Below, piece by piece: positions 1 through 8,176 of a stretch of DNA of 64,000 nt. The DNA lies in NCBI GenBank assembly GCA_934256705.1, contig CAKQPF010000004.1, positions 1-64,000 of the forward strand, written 5' to 3'. The translations under genes were made by a program, and so were the position numbers. The stretch comes from an uncultured Prevotella sp. (GTDB lineage: Bacteria > Bacteroidota > Bacteroidia > Bacteroidales > Bacteroidaceae). The number at the start of each line of letters is the position of its first letter. Within the stretch, counting starts at the first letter, position 1. The notes under the pieces were generated by a model. That model worked only from the letters and a program-made list of their open reading frames with translations, searched no databases and was not told the origin of the DNA.

Positions 1-96
1 CACAGTAACGCAAATTGAAATTGCTAACTGGCTGATACTGCAAGAGAAACGGTTTGGCTATGTTAAACTTGGGTTAACAATTGGATACCCGCCACA

Positions 97-174
97 TCCG
101 CCACTATGCCAACGGCTTTTACAATTGGATACCCAACAAAGCCGCCACTGTGCCGACGGCTTTTACCGTTGGAT
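97..174 (-). repeat. Two copies of a 32-bp palindrome-plus-tail repeat
   Basis: Two adjacent minus-orientation copies (about 97-128 and 141-172) of the dispersed unit whose hairpin core is CCAACGGTAAAAGCCGTTGG followed by CACAGTGGCGGA. The first copy has a decayed stem (CAATTGG in place of CCGTTGG). The second has nearly full pairing. Seven more copies occur in the window. Nothing else recognisable lies in bases 1-432. Confidence 0.75.
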
Positions 175-267
175 GCCAGCAGCCATCCTACCGAGGAAAT
201 TGTCCTATTTTCCTGCTTTTGCCTCAAGGCAAAATAGAGACGTTGCAACACGCTGATAATCAATAAA

Positions 268-356
268 ATGCGAAAGCATAGTTATTACGACGCAAAAGCT
301 TAGCTTTTAGAGGGTAATAACTATGCTTTTACAATGTAATAACTATGCTTTCGCAT
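268..356. repeat. Cluster of 22-bp palindromic AAAGCATAG units
   Basis: Bases 268-288 and 336-356 form a perfect 21-bp inverted repeat centred on AAAGCATAGTTATTAC, and a third copy lies at 313-330. The same unit forms clusters near 16.7, 37.75 and 57.8 kb. A more decayed copy follows at 360-395. No gene is seen here. Confidence 0.7.
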
Positions 357-432
357 CCTAATATCTCAGCTATCGCAAAATAATAGCTTAAAGATTCATG
401 TTTTGTTCCATTTTTCTCTCTCCAAAAGAACA

Positions 433-2181
433 CTATTTTCCCAGCGACGCATCAAGCCAAGACATGAATCCTACGAGGTAAGCGTTCCAGTTGATGGCTA
501 TCTCATTGCTCGCATAGCTGTTCATATCATCGGTATATGATTCATCGGGAGCAGTGGAAGGATAAGTCTTGCAGGTCTCACGGTCCTGTTGCCCAGCATT
601 CGGTCCGCCACAGAGGAAACCAGGAAGCGGCGCCTCTATGCCATCAGCATGAGAGATGCGCTGATGAGGGTGCATCACTTGCTTTGTTCCAAATCCTGTC
701 ACAAAGCAATAGCCCGTGGCATTTCTGCCAAGGAGATAGTCAGCATCGCCCACTGCCGCATCGAGATATTTGTGGTCATTGGTCAGAGTGTAGGCATAAA
801 GGAGGGCAATACCTTGCCCGGCACATTTTTCACTGTTGCTTCCCCAAGGGAAATCCTCTGCCTTGTTGCCGTGCGAACTATGGAATGATGATGTCGGAAT
901 GCGTGCCACGCAGTCGTCGCAATAGGCTATCATGTCAGCCTTCATCTTTTCCACCATTTTCTCTTCGGCTTTCTCATTCTTCAGCATCGCCTGATTGATC
1001 CATTGATGGATGCCCAGTCCTGAGACGTTTCCCCAAACTGGCAGCGTGTAAACTGTCGGAGCAAACTGCTTAGCCTGTTCGAGATAACCTTGTTGTCCTG
1101 TGGCGAAATAGAGTTCTGTAGCCGCCCAGAAGAATTCATCTGCGCTCTGCTTGTCGTCGTACATTCCTGTGAACACCTTCGGTTCGTACTTCTCATTGTT
1201 GCCGTTCTGGTCATAGAACACCTGCGGATTCTTCACTGCCCAGGCATAGGCACGCTCTGCCATTGCAATAGCCTGGCCGGCAAAGCGTCTATAAGCACCA
1301 TACTGTCCGTAAATGCGTGCGGCGAGAGCCATCGTAGCAGCGAAATCAAGAGCGGCCTGAGTGCTTTTCTGAACCACATATCTGTCCTGATGGCATTCCG
1401 TCGGCATCACGAAACCTTCAAAGTTTGGAGTGGTAAGCTTGTGATATACGCCTCCATCCGTAGGGTCCTGCATGGTCTGCATCCACTTGAGATTATACAT
1501 TATCTCATCGAGATAGTCGGGAATATCGTCGCCAGACTCAGGGATATTGAGGTTCATACTGTCGATATAGGTCTGGTTTATCTCGTAAGCCTGCAGCAAT
1601 ACGCCGATGGTGAAACCGGAATTGACGATATACTTGTTGTAATCTCCTGCATCATACCATCCGAATGGCGAAGAAATGACCGTTCCGGCAGGCCTTTCAG
1701 CGGTGGCTGCAGAAGGATGGACAAAGACTTTCCTGTCCATATGGGCAGCCGGACGGGCATATTCTCCAGCATATTCCTTCTCTATAGGCATTCCTGTGCG
1801 TTGCAGATAGAATGCTTTCATCGCCTTGTTTGCCACATCCGAGAAGGCTCCATTGCGGATAACGACCGTCTGCTTTCTGCTACCGGCGCAGAGAGTGTAG
1901 GTGCCTGATTTCCTCACATCAGAGAAGTCCACCACCTGACGCACCTTGCCTGAGAAAGGAGAGACGGACTTCCGGACTGCCTTGCCTTTCCATACGGTCT
2001 TGCCTTTGGCATCCTTGAGTGCAAATGTCTGCTGTTTCACCGTCGGTTCGATGACAGCCACCTTCGGTTCATTAGGGTAATAACCCACCTGATTGACCTT
2101 TATGTCATCATCATTCTTCGCATTGGCAGTCAAAGCAAATGCCATACCTGCCATTGCCATTATTACTGTTGTCTTGTTCAT
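433..2181 (-). CDS. GH9 endoglucanase (cellulase)
   Basis: Predicted secreted cellulase of glycoside hydrolase family 9, an inverting enzyme that cleaves internal beta-1,4-glucosidic bonds in cellulose or mixed-linkage glucan. The start chosen at 2181 gives 582 residues beginning with a signal peptide (MNKTTVIMAMAGMAFALTANA). The frame runs 43 codons further upstream, but that part is a translated intergenic repeat. An N-terminal Ig-like domain of the CelD_N type (about 27-110) precedes the catalytic (alpha/alpha)6 barrel. The catalytic Asp pair is in DAGDYNKY (about 177-184) and the general acid Glu in SNEIAINWNA near residue 560. There is no carbohydrate-binding module or dockerin. It lies downstream of the cellobiose phosphorylase on the same strand, fitting a pathway from glucan to cellobiose to glucose-1-phosphate. 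Family assignment is secure; substrate is inferred. Confidence 0.93.
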   Translation of the reverse strand: MNKTTVIMAMAGMAFALTANAKNDDDIKVNQVGYYPNEPKVAVIEPTVKQQTFALKDAKGKTVWKGKAVRKSVSPFSGKVRQVVDFSDVRKSGTYTLCAGSRKQTVVIRNGAFSDVANKAMKAFYLQRTGMPIEKEYAGEYARPAAHMDRKVFVHPSAATAERPAGTVISSPFGWYDAGDYNKYIVNSGFTIGVLLQAYEINQTYIDSMNLNIPESGDDIPDYLDEIMYNLKWMQTMQDPTDGGVYHKLTTPNFEGFVMPTECHQDRYVVQKSTQAALDFAATMALAARIYGQYGAYRRFAGQAIAMAERAYAWAVKNPQVFYDQNGNNEKYEPKVFTGMYDDKQSADEFFWAATELYFATGQQGYLEQAKQFAPTVYTLPVWGNVSGLGIHQWINQAMLKNEKAEEKMVEKMKADMIAYCDDCVARIPTSSFHSSHGNKAEDFPWGSNSEKCAGQGIALLYAYTLTNDHKYLDAAVGDADYLLGRNATGYCFVTGFGTKQVMHPHQRISHADGIEAPLPGFLCGGPNAGQQDRETCKTYPSTAPDESYTDDMNSYASNEIAINWNAYLVGFMSWLDASLGK

Positions 2182-2192
2182 GTTTGTATTTT

Positions 2193-2406
2193 TAGGGAAT
2201 GTGGAAAGGACATAGGGAAAAGGGAATAAGAAATAGGGAATAGGGAATGAGTAATAGGGAATAGGAGAATACACTTGCCACTCATGGTATCTCGCTATTT
2301 TTTCTCTCAAGCGAACTTTGATAATCTCCTATTACCTTTTACCTATTACCCATTACCTCACAAGTGTAATCTCCTATTACCTTTTACCTATTATCTATTA
2401 CCTATT
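2193..2406. repeat. Facing heptamer arrays (AGGGAAT / CTATTAC)
   Basis: The left arm (2193-2270) is an imperfect tandem array of the 7-mer AGGGAAT. The right arm (2321-2406) is an array of CTATTAC and CTTTTAC 7-mers, its approximate reverse complement. The intervening core contains CACTTGCCACTCATGGT, which recurs inverted and slightly changed near 30196. The arms could fold into a long imperfect hairpin in a transcript running from the phosphorylase into the GH9 gene. Confidence 0.7.
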
Positions 2407-2415
2407 TGACATTCA

Positions 2416-4905
2416 CTACATCATCACCTCAACGACATGCTTGCCCGATGTGGCTTTGACGATATTACCTTCGATAGGCTTACCATCTACGATGATGGAC
2501 TTAATGCCTTTCTGCTTTCCGTCAGGATTCTTCACGGTGATGTCAAACTCAACACCACGGAGAATACGCTTGACAGAATACTCCTTGATGTCGGAAGAGA
2601 GACATGGATCGATCATGATGCCATCGTATGTAGGCTTGATGCCAAGGAGATACTGGCTCACGGTGAGCCACATCCATGCCGCAGTGCCGGTAAGCCATGA
2701 GTTCTTTCCTTCGCCCGGTTTGGCTGCATCCTTGCCTGCCACCATCTGGCAGTTGACGTAAGGCTCCACCTTATGAAGCGCCTGGTCCTTGAGATACATC
2801 GGACTAATCTTGCGGAAGAGTTCCCAAGCATCATTGCCACGACCGGCTACGGTCTCACCAATGATGACCCAAGGATTGTTATGACAGAAGATTCCGGCAT
2901 TCTCCTTGTAGCCAGCAGGATATGAACTTATCTCGCCCATCTCCACATGATATGTGGTGTAAGCTGGATTATTGAGCACCATGCCGTGCTCGCAGTCGAG
3001 ATACTTACGGCAAGAGTCGATAGCCTTATCCACCATACCTTCCTCCAGACCGATTCCTGCCATAGTGCAGAAGCCCTGTGATTCAATGAATATCTTGCCT
3101 TCTTCATTCTCGTTGGAGCCTATCTTGTTGCCGTAGAAGTCGTATGCGCGGAGATACCACTCACCGTCCCAACCATGTTTTTTGACAGCTTCCACCATGT
3201 CATCGATACATTTCTGTGCTCTGTCTGCCTCGGCATTATTGCCTGTCTGGCGACAAAGTTCGACATAGTCCTTACCTGTCACGACGAAGAGTCCAGCAAT
3301 CATCAGCGACTCTGCCTTGGAACCTTCGGAATTATTCTCCGTGGTCTGGAAACTCTCGTTCGGATCCCATGAGAAACAGTTGAGATTGAGGCAGTCATTC
3401 CAGTCTGCTCGTCCGATGAGCGGAAGCATATGAGGGCCTAAATTCTCCACCACATGATTGAAAGAGATACGCAGATGCTCCATGAGAGAGACTTCTGTGC
3501 CTGGCTTATTGTCGAAAGGCACTGGTTCGTCGAGAATGGAGAAGTCGCCAGTCTCCTTGATATAAGCCACCGTTCCGAAGATGAGCCAGCAAGGGTCATC
3601 ATTGAATCCGCCACCTATGTCATTGTTTCCATGCTTCGTGAGCGGCTGATACTGATGGTAACAGCCTCCGTCAGGAAACTGTGTGGAGGCGATATCTATG
3701 ATACGCTCGCGTGCTCGGCTCGGCACCTGATGGACAAAGCCCACAAGGTCCTGATTGGAATCGCGGAATCCCATGCCACGTCCCACTCCACTCTCGAAGA
3801 AACTTGCGGAACGGGAGAAATTAAACGTAATCATGCACTGATACTGGCTCCATATATTCACCATGCGGTTGAGACACTCATCATCGGATTTGACCACGTA
3901 TTTGTCGAGCAATCCGTCCCACATGGCGGCGAGTTCAGCGAATGCCGCATCGACAGCCTCTACGGTGGAGAACCGTGCTATGGTCTCATTGGCTTTCTTC
4001 TTGTTGACGAGGGTGACGTCGGAAGCCTGAGATGAGATGAGCGTACCATTCTTCTTGCGCTCGATATCCTCAGCTGAGAATTTCTCTTCCTGCGCATTTT
4101 CCACATATCCGAGAAGGAAAATGTAATCCTTTGACTCGCCCGGTGCCAGTTCCACCTCTATATAATGCGAAGCAATAGGCGACCAACCGTGCGCCAATGA
4201 ATTGGCTGGCTTGCCGGCAATGACGCACTGCGGGTCGGCAAACTCATTGTAAAGACCTATGAATGACTCGCGGTCTGTATCGTAACCATCTATCTGCGCA
4301 TTGGTCAAAGCATAGTAAGCATAATGGTTACGGCGCTCCTTATACTCGGTCTTGTGATAGATTACAGAGCCATCTATCTCCACTTCGCCGGTGGACCAGT
4401 TGCGCTGGAAGTTCTCCATATCCGTGGCGGCATTCCATAGACACCATTCTGCGAAGGAGAAGAGCTTTATGGTCTTCTTCTCGGAAGTGGTATTCTTGAG
4501 CGTAACCTTCTGCACTTCAGCCCATGTATTCAATGGAACGAAGAACACGACGGATGCTTCTATGCCGTTCTTGCTGCCGATGATGCGGGTATAGTTCATG
4601 CCGTGACGGCACTCATACGAGTCAAGCGGCGTCTTGCAAGGCTTCCACCCTGGATTCCATACGGTGCCATTATCATTGATATAGAAATAGCGGCCGCCAT
4701 TATCCATCGGCACGCCATTGTAACGATAGCGAGTAATACGGCGGAACTTTGCGTCCTTATAGAAATTATAACCACCGGCAGTATTTGAAATCAAGCCGAA
4801 GAAGTCCTCATTACCGAGGTAATTGATCCAAGGGAAAGGGGTAGCAGGATCAGTGATGACAAACTCGCGGTGGAGGTCATCGAAGTGTCCGAATTCTTTT
4901 GCCAT
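2416..4905 (-). CDS. GH94 cellobiose phosphorylase
   Basis: Cytoplasmic inverting phosphorylase that converts cellobiose and phosphate to alpha-glucose-1-phosphate and glucose, saving ATP. It is 829 residues, without a signal peptide. This is close to cellobiose phosphorylases (about 810-830) and shorter than cellodextrin phosphorylases (about 980). The N-terminal beta-sandwich begins MAKEFGHFDD and contains PWINYLGNEDFFGLIS; the (alpha/alpha)6 catalytic domain contains GRADWNDCLNLN (498-509), whose Asp is the general acid in the family. FRDSNQDLVGF (380-390) also matches the family. It sits between the GH9 gene and the CE7 esterase on the same strand, so it probably processes the disaccharide released by the extracellular cellulase. 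A mannosyl-glucose phosphorylase role is unlikely because that is a GH130 activity. Confidence 0.93.
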   Translation of the reverse strand: MAKEFGHFDDLHREFVITDPATPFPWINYLGNEDFFGLISNTAGGYNFYKDAKFRRITRYRYNGVPMDNGGRYFYINDNGTVWNPGWKPCKTPLDSYECRHGMNYTRIIGSKNGIEASVVFFVPLNTWAEVQKVTLKNTTSEKKTIKLFSFAEWCLWNAATDMENFQRNWSTGEVEIDGSVIYHKTEYKERRNHYAYYALTNAQIDGYDTDRESFIGLYNEFADPQCVIAGKPANSLAHGWSPIASHYIEVELAPGESKDYIFLLGYVENAQEEKFSAEDIERKKNGTLISSQASDVTLVNKKKANETIARFSTVEAVDAAFAELAAMWDGLLDKYVVKSDDECLNRMVNIWSQYQCMITFNFSRSASFFESGVGRGMGFRDSNQDLVGFVHQVPSRARERIIDIASTQFPDGGCYHQYQPLTKHGNNDIGGGFNDDPCWLIFGTVAYIKETGDFSILDEPVPFDNKPGTEVSLMEHLRISFNHVVENLGPHMLPLIGRADWNDCLNLNCFSWDPNESFQTTENNSEGSKAESLMIAGLFVVTGKDYVELCRQTGNNAEADRAQKCIDDMVEAVKKHGWDGEWYLRAYDFYGNKIGSNENEEGKIFIESQGFCTMAGIGLEEGMVDKAIDSCRKYLDCEHGMVLNNPAYTTYHVEMGEISSYPAGYKENAGIFCHNNPWVIIGETVAGRGNDAWELFRKISPMYLKDQALHKVEPYVNCQMVAGKDAAKPGEGKNSWLTGTAAWMWLTVSQYLLGIKPTYDGIMIDPCLSSDIKEYSVKRILRGVEFDITVKNPDGKQKGIKSIIVDGKPIEGNIVKATSGKHVVEVMM

Positions 4906-5072
4906 TGTTAGTCTTTATTGTTGTCTTGTTTGTTTTGTTGTCTTGTTGTCTTGAAAATAAAACATCAATAAATAAAAATAATACAAATACAATAAAAAAC
5001 TGCTGATTGTTTTTATCTATAGATATTATTATGGTCTTTAGTACCTCAAGCCGAAGAACGCAATCCGAATTC
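4906..5072. repeat. Short intergenic mosaic of three repeat modules
   Basis: Starts with a period-8 TTGTCTTG/TTGTTTTG array (about 4918-4955), then a TATCAATAAATAAAAATA-type A/T module (about 4965-4995). It ends with a copy of the core CCTCAAGCCGAAGAACG (from 5044), which recurs at 49716. No promoter box is clear, so the flanking genes may be co-transcribed. Confidence 0.55.
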
Positions 5073-6371
5073 CTAATTCTTTAATTGCCCAAGCAAGAAG
5101 TCAAACCATTCGGCGTATTGCTCTTCATACCAGAAATGACCTGTCTGCTGATAAGGAGAGAGAGTCTTTTCGCCTCCTGCCACATTATAGGTGGCATACA
5201 TGGATGTAGGCGCCACTACATTGTCATTATATCCGAAGGAATACCATCCCGGCACTGTGATGCGACGGGCGAAATTGACTCCATCATAATATCTCATGCA
5301 CTCCACTTCCTTCATGTCAGGCTGAGAAACCTGATAGAACACGTGGGGCCAACCGCAAGCCACCTTCTTCAGAGCGGCTTCATGGTCGCACATCGCGGCG
5401 TGAACCGGAGCATAACAGGTCACACGCTTGTCGAGAGCAGTGGTGGCAATGGTGAGGAAACCGCCTTGAGACGAACCGCATACTCCAAGATTCTTGCCAT
5501 CCCATGATGATAAAAGGGAGAGAGAAGGCGTGGATTCGAGGAAGTCGATGGAACGGATGCAGCCCGTTATGACGTGCTTGTAATAGGAACGGTCACGATT
5601 GTTGCAACCGTTCATCCAGTAGTCTTTCAGCGCAGCGGAGAAGATATTGTCATAATAAGCCTGCGGATTGGTCACCGGAATGCCGTGAATGCCGATCTCA
5701 AGCACGATGACACCTTTCCTGCAGAGTCCTTCATCACCGGAATAAGGGCGCACTCCCGCTCCTGGCACCTTGAGAATTGCCGGGTACCTGCCAGGCTTTG
5801 CCGGCACATTGAGGATGCCATAGACCCTTCTGCCCCAGCAATCATTCTGGAAACTGACGTGATAAGTGTTGACATCAGGAGTGGAACGCTCTGGAAGATA
5901 TTCGAGATGTGACTCCAATGCAGTCCAGCGAGCCTGCTCTATTGTCTTTGCCCAGAAGTCATCAAAGTCCTTCGGGTATTGTGCCTGGGGCTGAATCCTT
6001 TCCGGCGAGACAGCAACAGAGCACCATGCCTCATACTCTCTGCCGTTTACCTTTGCCTTGACATACAGCTTGTGGAAGCCAGGCTTCTGCATCTTCGACG
6101 TGATTTTCGTCGTTCCTGTCTTGAGAGACATTTCCTTTTTCACGTCGGGATACATCTCAGGACCCATCTCGTAATAGATATCAGCATCTTCGAGCAGGGT
6201 GCCTGACTTCAGCACACAAACCGTATAATCAATCTTCTCACCTACCTTGTACGTCCAGTCCTTATGACTTGGAGTGACGGTAACGGTGATATTGGTGCCT
6301 TTTATCTGCGCTCTTACCTCATAGGTAAAGCAAAAGGCTATCATGAGTAGCAGTAGGAGATATTTTTTCAT
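5073..6371 (-). CDS. CE7-type acetyl xylan esterase / cephalosporin-C deacetylase family
   Basis: Secreted serine esterase of the AXE1 (PF05448) alpha/beta-hydrolase family, which removes O-acetyl groups from xylan fragments. It is 432 residues with a signal peptide (MKKYLLLLLMIAFCFTYEVRA). An N-terminal Ig-like beta domain (about 25-120) precedes the hydrolase domain. The catalytic triad is visible: nucleophile Ser301 in CGSSQGG, Asp383 in GYNDNVVAPTS, and His412 in QQTGHFWYEE. The GSSQGG elbow and the acid region are typical of CE7. The gene lies between the cellobiose phosphorylase and the mannanase and probably exposes acetylated hemicellulose backbones to the hydrolases. Activity on acetylated mannan is also possible. 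Confidence 0.88.
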   Translation of the reverse strand: MKKYLLLLLMIAFCFTYEVRAQIKGTNITVTVTPSHKDWTYKVGEKIDYTVCVLKSGTLLEDADIYYEMGPEMYPDVKKEMSLKTGTTKITSKMQKPGFHKLYVKAKVNGREYEAWCSVAVSPERIQPQAQYPKDFDDFWAKTIEQARWTALESHLEYLPERSTPDVNTYHVSFQNDCWGRRVYGILNVPAKPGRYPAILKVPGAGVRPYSGDEGLCRKGVIVLEIGIHGIPVTNPQAYYDNIFSAALKDYWMNGCNNRDRSYYKHVITGCIRSIDFLESTPSLSLLSSWDGKNLGVCGSSQGGFLTIATTALDKRVTCYAPVHAAMCDHEAALKKVACGWPHVFYQVSQPDMKEVECMRYYDGVNFARRITVPGWYSFGYNDNVVAPTSMYATYNVAGGEKTLSPYQQTGHFWYEEQYAEWFDFLLGQLKN

Positions 6372-6481
6372 TCTGTCTTTATTTCTTTGGTTATGGGTTG
6401 TCAGTTATGGGTTGTCGGTTGTGTTGTCTGGTTGTTTGGTACTGTCTTCCAGACAGTCACTTGCTTTTTGTTTGTAATTAT

Positions 6482-6513
6482 CCAACGGTAAAAGCCGTTG
6501 GCACAGTGGCGGA
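6482..6513 (+). repeat. 32-bp palindrome-plus-tail repeat
   Basis: Intact plus-orientation copy. A 7-bp stem CCAACGG/CCGTTGG with loop TAAAAG is followed by CACAGTGGCGGA. It lies 33 bp beyond the mannanase stop codon and is preceded by a period-8 GTTGTCTG-type array (6395-6445). Confidence 0.8.
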
Positions 6514-6546
6514 CTGGTGAGATCCTTCTTTCTGGACGACAATGGA

Positions 6547-7938
6547 TTATGGGTTATTGATCTGCATCGTCATCGTCCTGATGATCTTCATCGTGGACTT
6601 ATCCACACGGAAGACGGAGTTGAGTCCCTGCTCTTCCTGTGCCGGGTCGCAGACATAGTCGTCCCAACGCTGCCAGATGGTGTGCTTCACCTTTGCTCTG
6701 CCGCCCCATCCCCAGAAATTGCAGCCGGCTATCTTGCCCGAATCACGGATGATGGAGAATACATATTGATAATACGCGTCTCGTCCCTTTGTGGGCGAAC
6801 CTGGAGTAAAGAGGAATCTGTCTCGCGGATAGCCGAACTCTTCGAGCACTATAGGACGACCGTAGCCTCGCAATGCGATGAACGCTTCGTCGATGTAAGC
6901 CATCGTGGAGTCGCACGCAGCCTTGACATTATCCACTATCGGGTCTGGTGCATCCTTGGCAATGGTCTTGTCCGAGTCGTAATTCTGATTGAATTTGCCG
7001 AGCCATCCCCAGTTGTTTGGCCAGATATGTATGCAGGCATAGTCTATGCAAGGCAAGGTATGAATGGCTTTGAAGAGGTCAATGCTTTCCTCGCATCCAT
7101 GCTTTCCCTCGGATCCTGTGGTGACAAGATGGTTCGGGTCGAGGCTTTTTATGAGTCTTGACTGTTCGTCTATCCACTCGATAAACTTCTGCTTGTGCTG
7201 CGAATCATTGACAAAGCATCGTGGTTCGTTGGCTATTTCCCATGCCATCAGCGCCTGGCTGTCCTTATATGCTTGTCCCGTGTAACGGTTTGTCCTTGTC
7301 ACCATCCTGCGGACGTGGTCGTTTGCCAACCGTTTAGCCTCATCATTGATGATGAAATTGGCGACATACTGCATGTATTCCCACCATCCGTCGATGCTCG
7401 GCACGGGTGTCTGGTCGAAATGCTTCATCTTTCCCGAACCGTCGGAACTCTGCACTTCGCCCTTGAAGCCTACCCAGTCGAGGTATGCTCCGTAGCCTCC
7501 CGACCATTCCCAGGCATTATTGAAATAGAGGATAGCTCGCATATTGCGTTTCTCCAGCTGCATCATGAGGAAGTCGAGTCCTGCGAGTATGGTGTCATTA
7601 TATATTCCCGGTTGTGACTGTAGCTTCGGTGCGATGTGACTCGGAATGCCGTCTCGTCCGTCTCCGCCTATCAGAACTCTCACATTATCTATACCTACAG
7701 CACGCATATCGTCAAGTTCTCTGATAAGGCGCTTGCGGTCACCACCCTGTCCTTCGCTGCCAAGTATAGCTCCATACCAAAGGTTTGTGCCTACATAGCG
7801 ATACTCATTGTCTCCCAAGAAGAACCTTCCGTCCTTCACGGTGACAAAATGTGTCCTCTCTCCTGCCATTGCTGTCACAGCAAACAAACAGGAGAGCAGG
7901 ACGATACTACATTTAACATATACTAACTTACAACACAT
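6547..7938 (-). CDS. GH5 endo-beta-1,4-mannanase (GH5_7-like)
   Basis: Secreted retaining glycoside hydrolase with a (beta/alpha)8 barrel, predicted to cleave beta-1,4-mannan, glucomannan or galactomannan. It is 463 residues with an N-terminal signal segment ending near AVTAMA (residue 25). The acid/base Glu238 is in WEIANEPRCF and the nucleophile Glu367 in VLEEFGYPRD. HIWPNNWGW (304-312) and GTNLWYGAILG (50-60) are typical of the mannanase subfamily rather than of GH5 cellulases. It is the second gene of a same-strand block with the CE7 esterase and the SASA-type esterase, which suggests deacetylation and cleavage of acetylated mannans. Endo-acting mannanase is the best call; other GH5 subfamilies cannot be excluded without phylogeny. 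Confidence 0.9.
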   Translation of the reverse strand: MCCKLVYVKCSIVLLSCLFAVTAMAGERTHFVTVKDGRFFLGDNEYRYVGTNLWYGAILGSEGQGGDRKRLIRELDDMRAVGIDNVRVLIGGDGRDGIPSHIAPKLQSQPGIYNDTILAGLDFLMMQLEKRNMRAILYFNNAWEWSGGYGAYLDWVGFKGEVQSSDGSGKMKHFDQTPVPSIDGWWEYMQYVANFIINDEAKRLANDHVRRMVTRTNRYTGQAYKDSQALMAWEIANEPRCFVNDSQHKQKFIEWIDEQSRLIKSLDPNHLVTTGSEGKHGCEESIDLFKAIHTLPCIDYACIHIWPNNWGWLGKFNQNYDSDKTIAKDAPDPIVDNVKAACDSTMAYIDEAFIALRGYGRPIVLEEFGYPRDRFLFTPGSPTKGRDAYYQYVFSIIRDSGKIAGCNFWGWGGRAKVKHTIWQRWDDYVCDPAQEEQGLNSVFRVDKSTMKIIRTMTMQINNP

Positions 7939-7959
7939 GGAGGGGTTATATTTAATTCT

Positions 7960-8165
7960 TTAGTGAAGAGTGAAAAGTGAAGAGTGAAAAGTGAAAAGTG
8001 AAGAGTGAAAAGTGAGAAATCGCACTGACGCGATTGACAGTGAACAGGGAATAGGAAACACAGGTAATAGGAGATTACCTTAAATCACCTGCGTTATTTT
8101 ATGGTTCTCAAGGAATATTTTCAAGAGACAAAGCTAATCTCCTATTCCCTGTTTCCTATTTCCTA
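7960..8165. repeat. Composite heptamer element (GTGAARA array plus AATAGGA hairpin)
   Basis: 7960-8015 is a period-7 array of GTGAAAA/GTGAAGA, followed by the conserved tail AATCGCACTGACGCGATTG. A GGGAATAGGAAACA arm (about 8047-8085) then faces TAATCTCCTATTCCCTGTTT (about 8135-8155). The first array and tail recur near 13.5, 30.1, 35.1, 44.0 and 60.7 kb. No gene is visible between the mannanase and the esterase. Confidence 0.75.
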
Positions 8166-8176
8166 TTATCTATTCT

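Noticed and set aside
63..266. Small ORFs on both strands at the window start
   Set aside because: Both are translations of the 32-bp palindrome repeat copies and lack conserved features.
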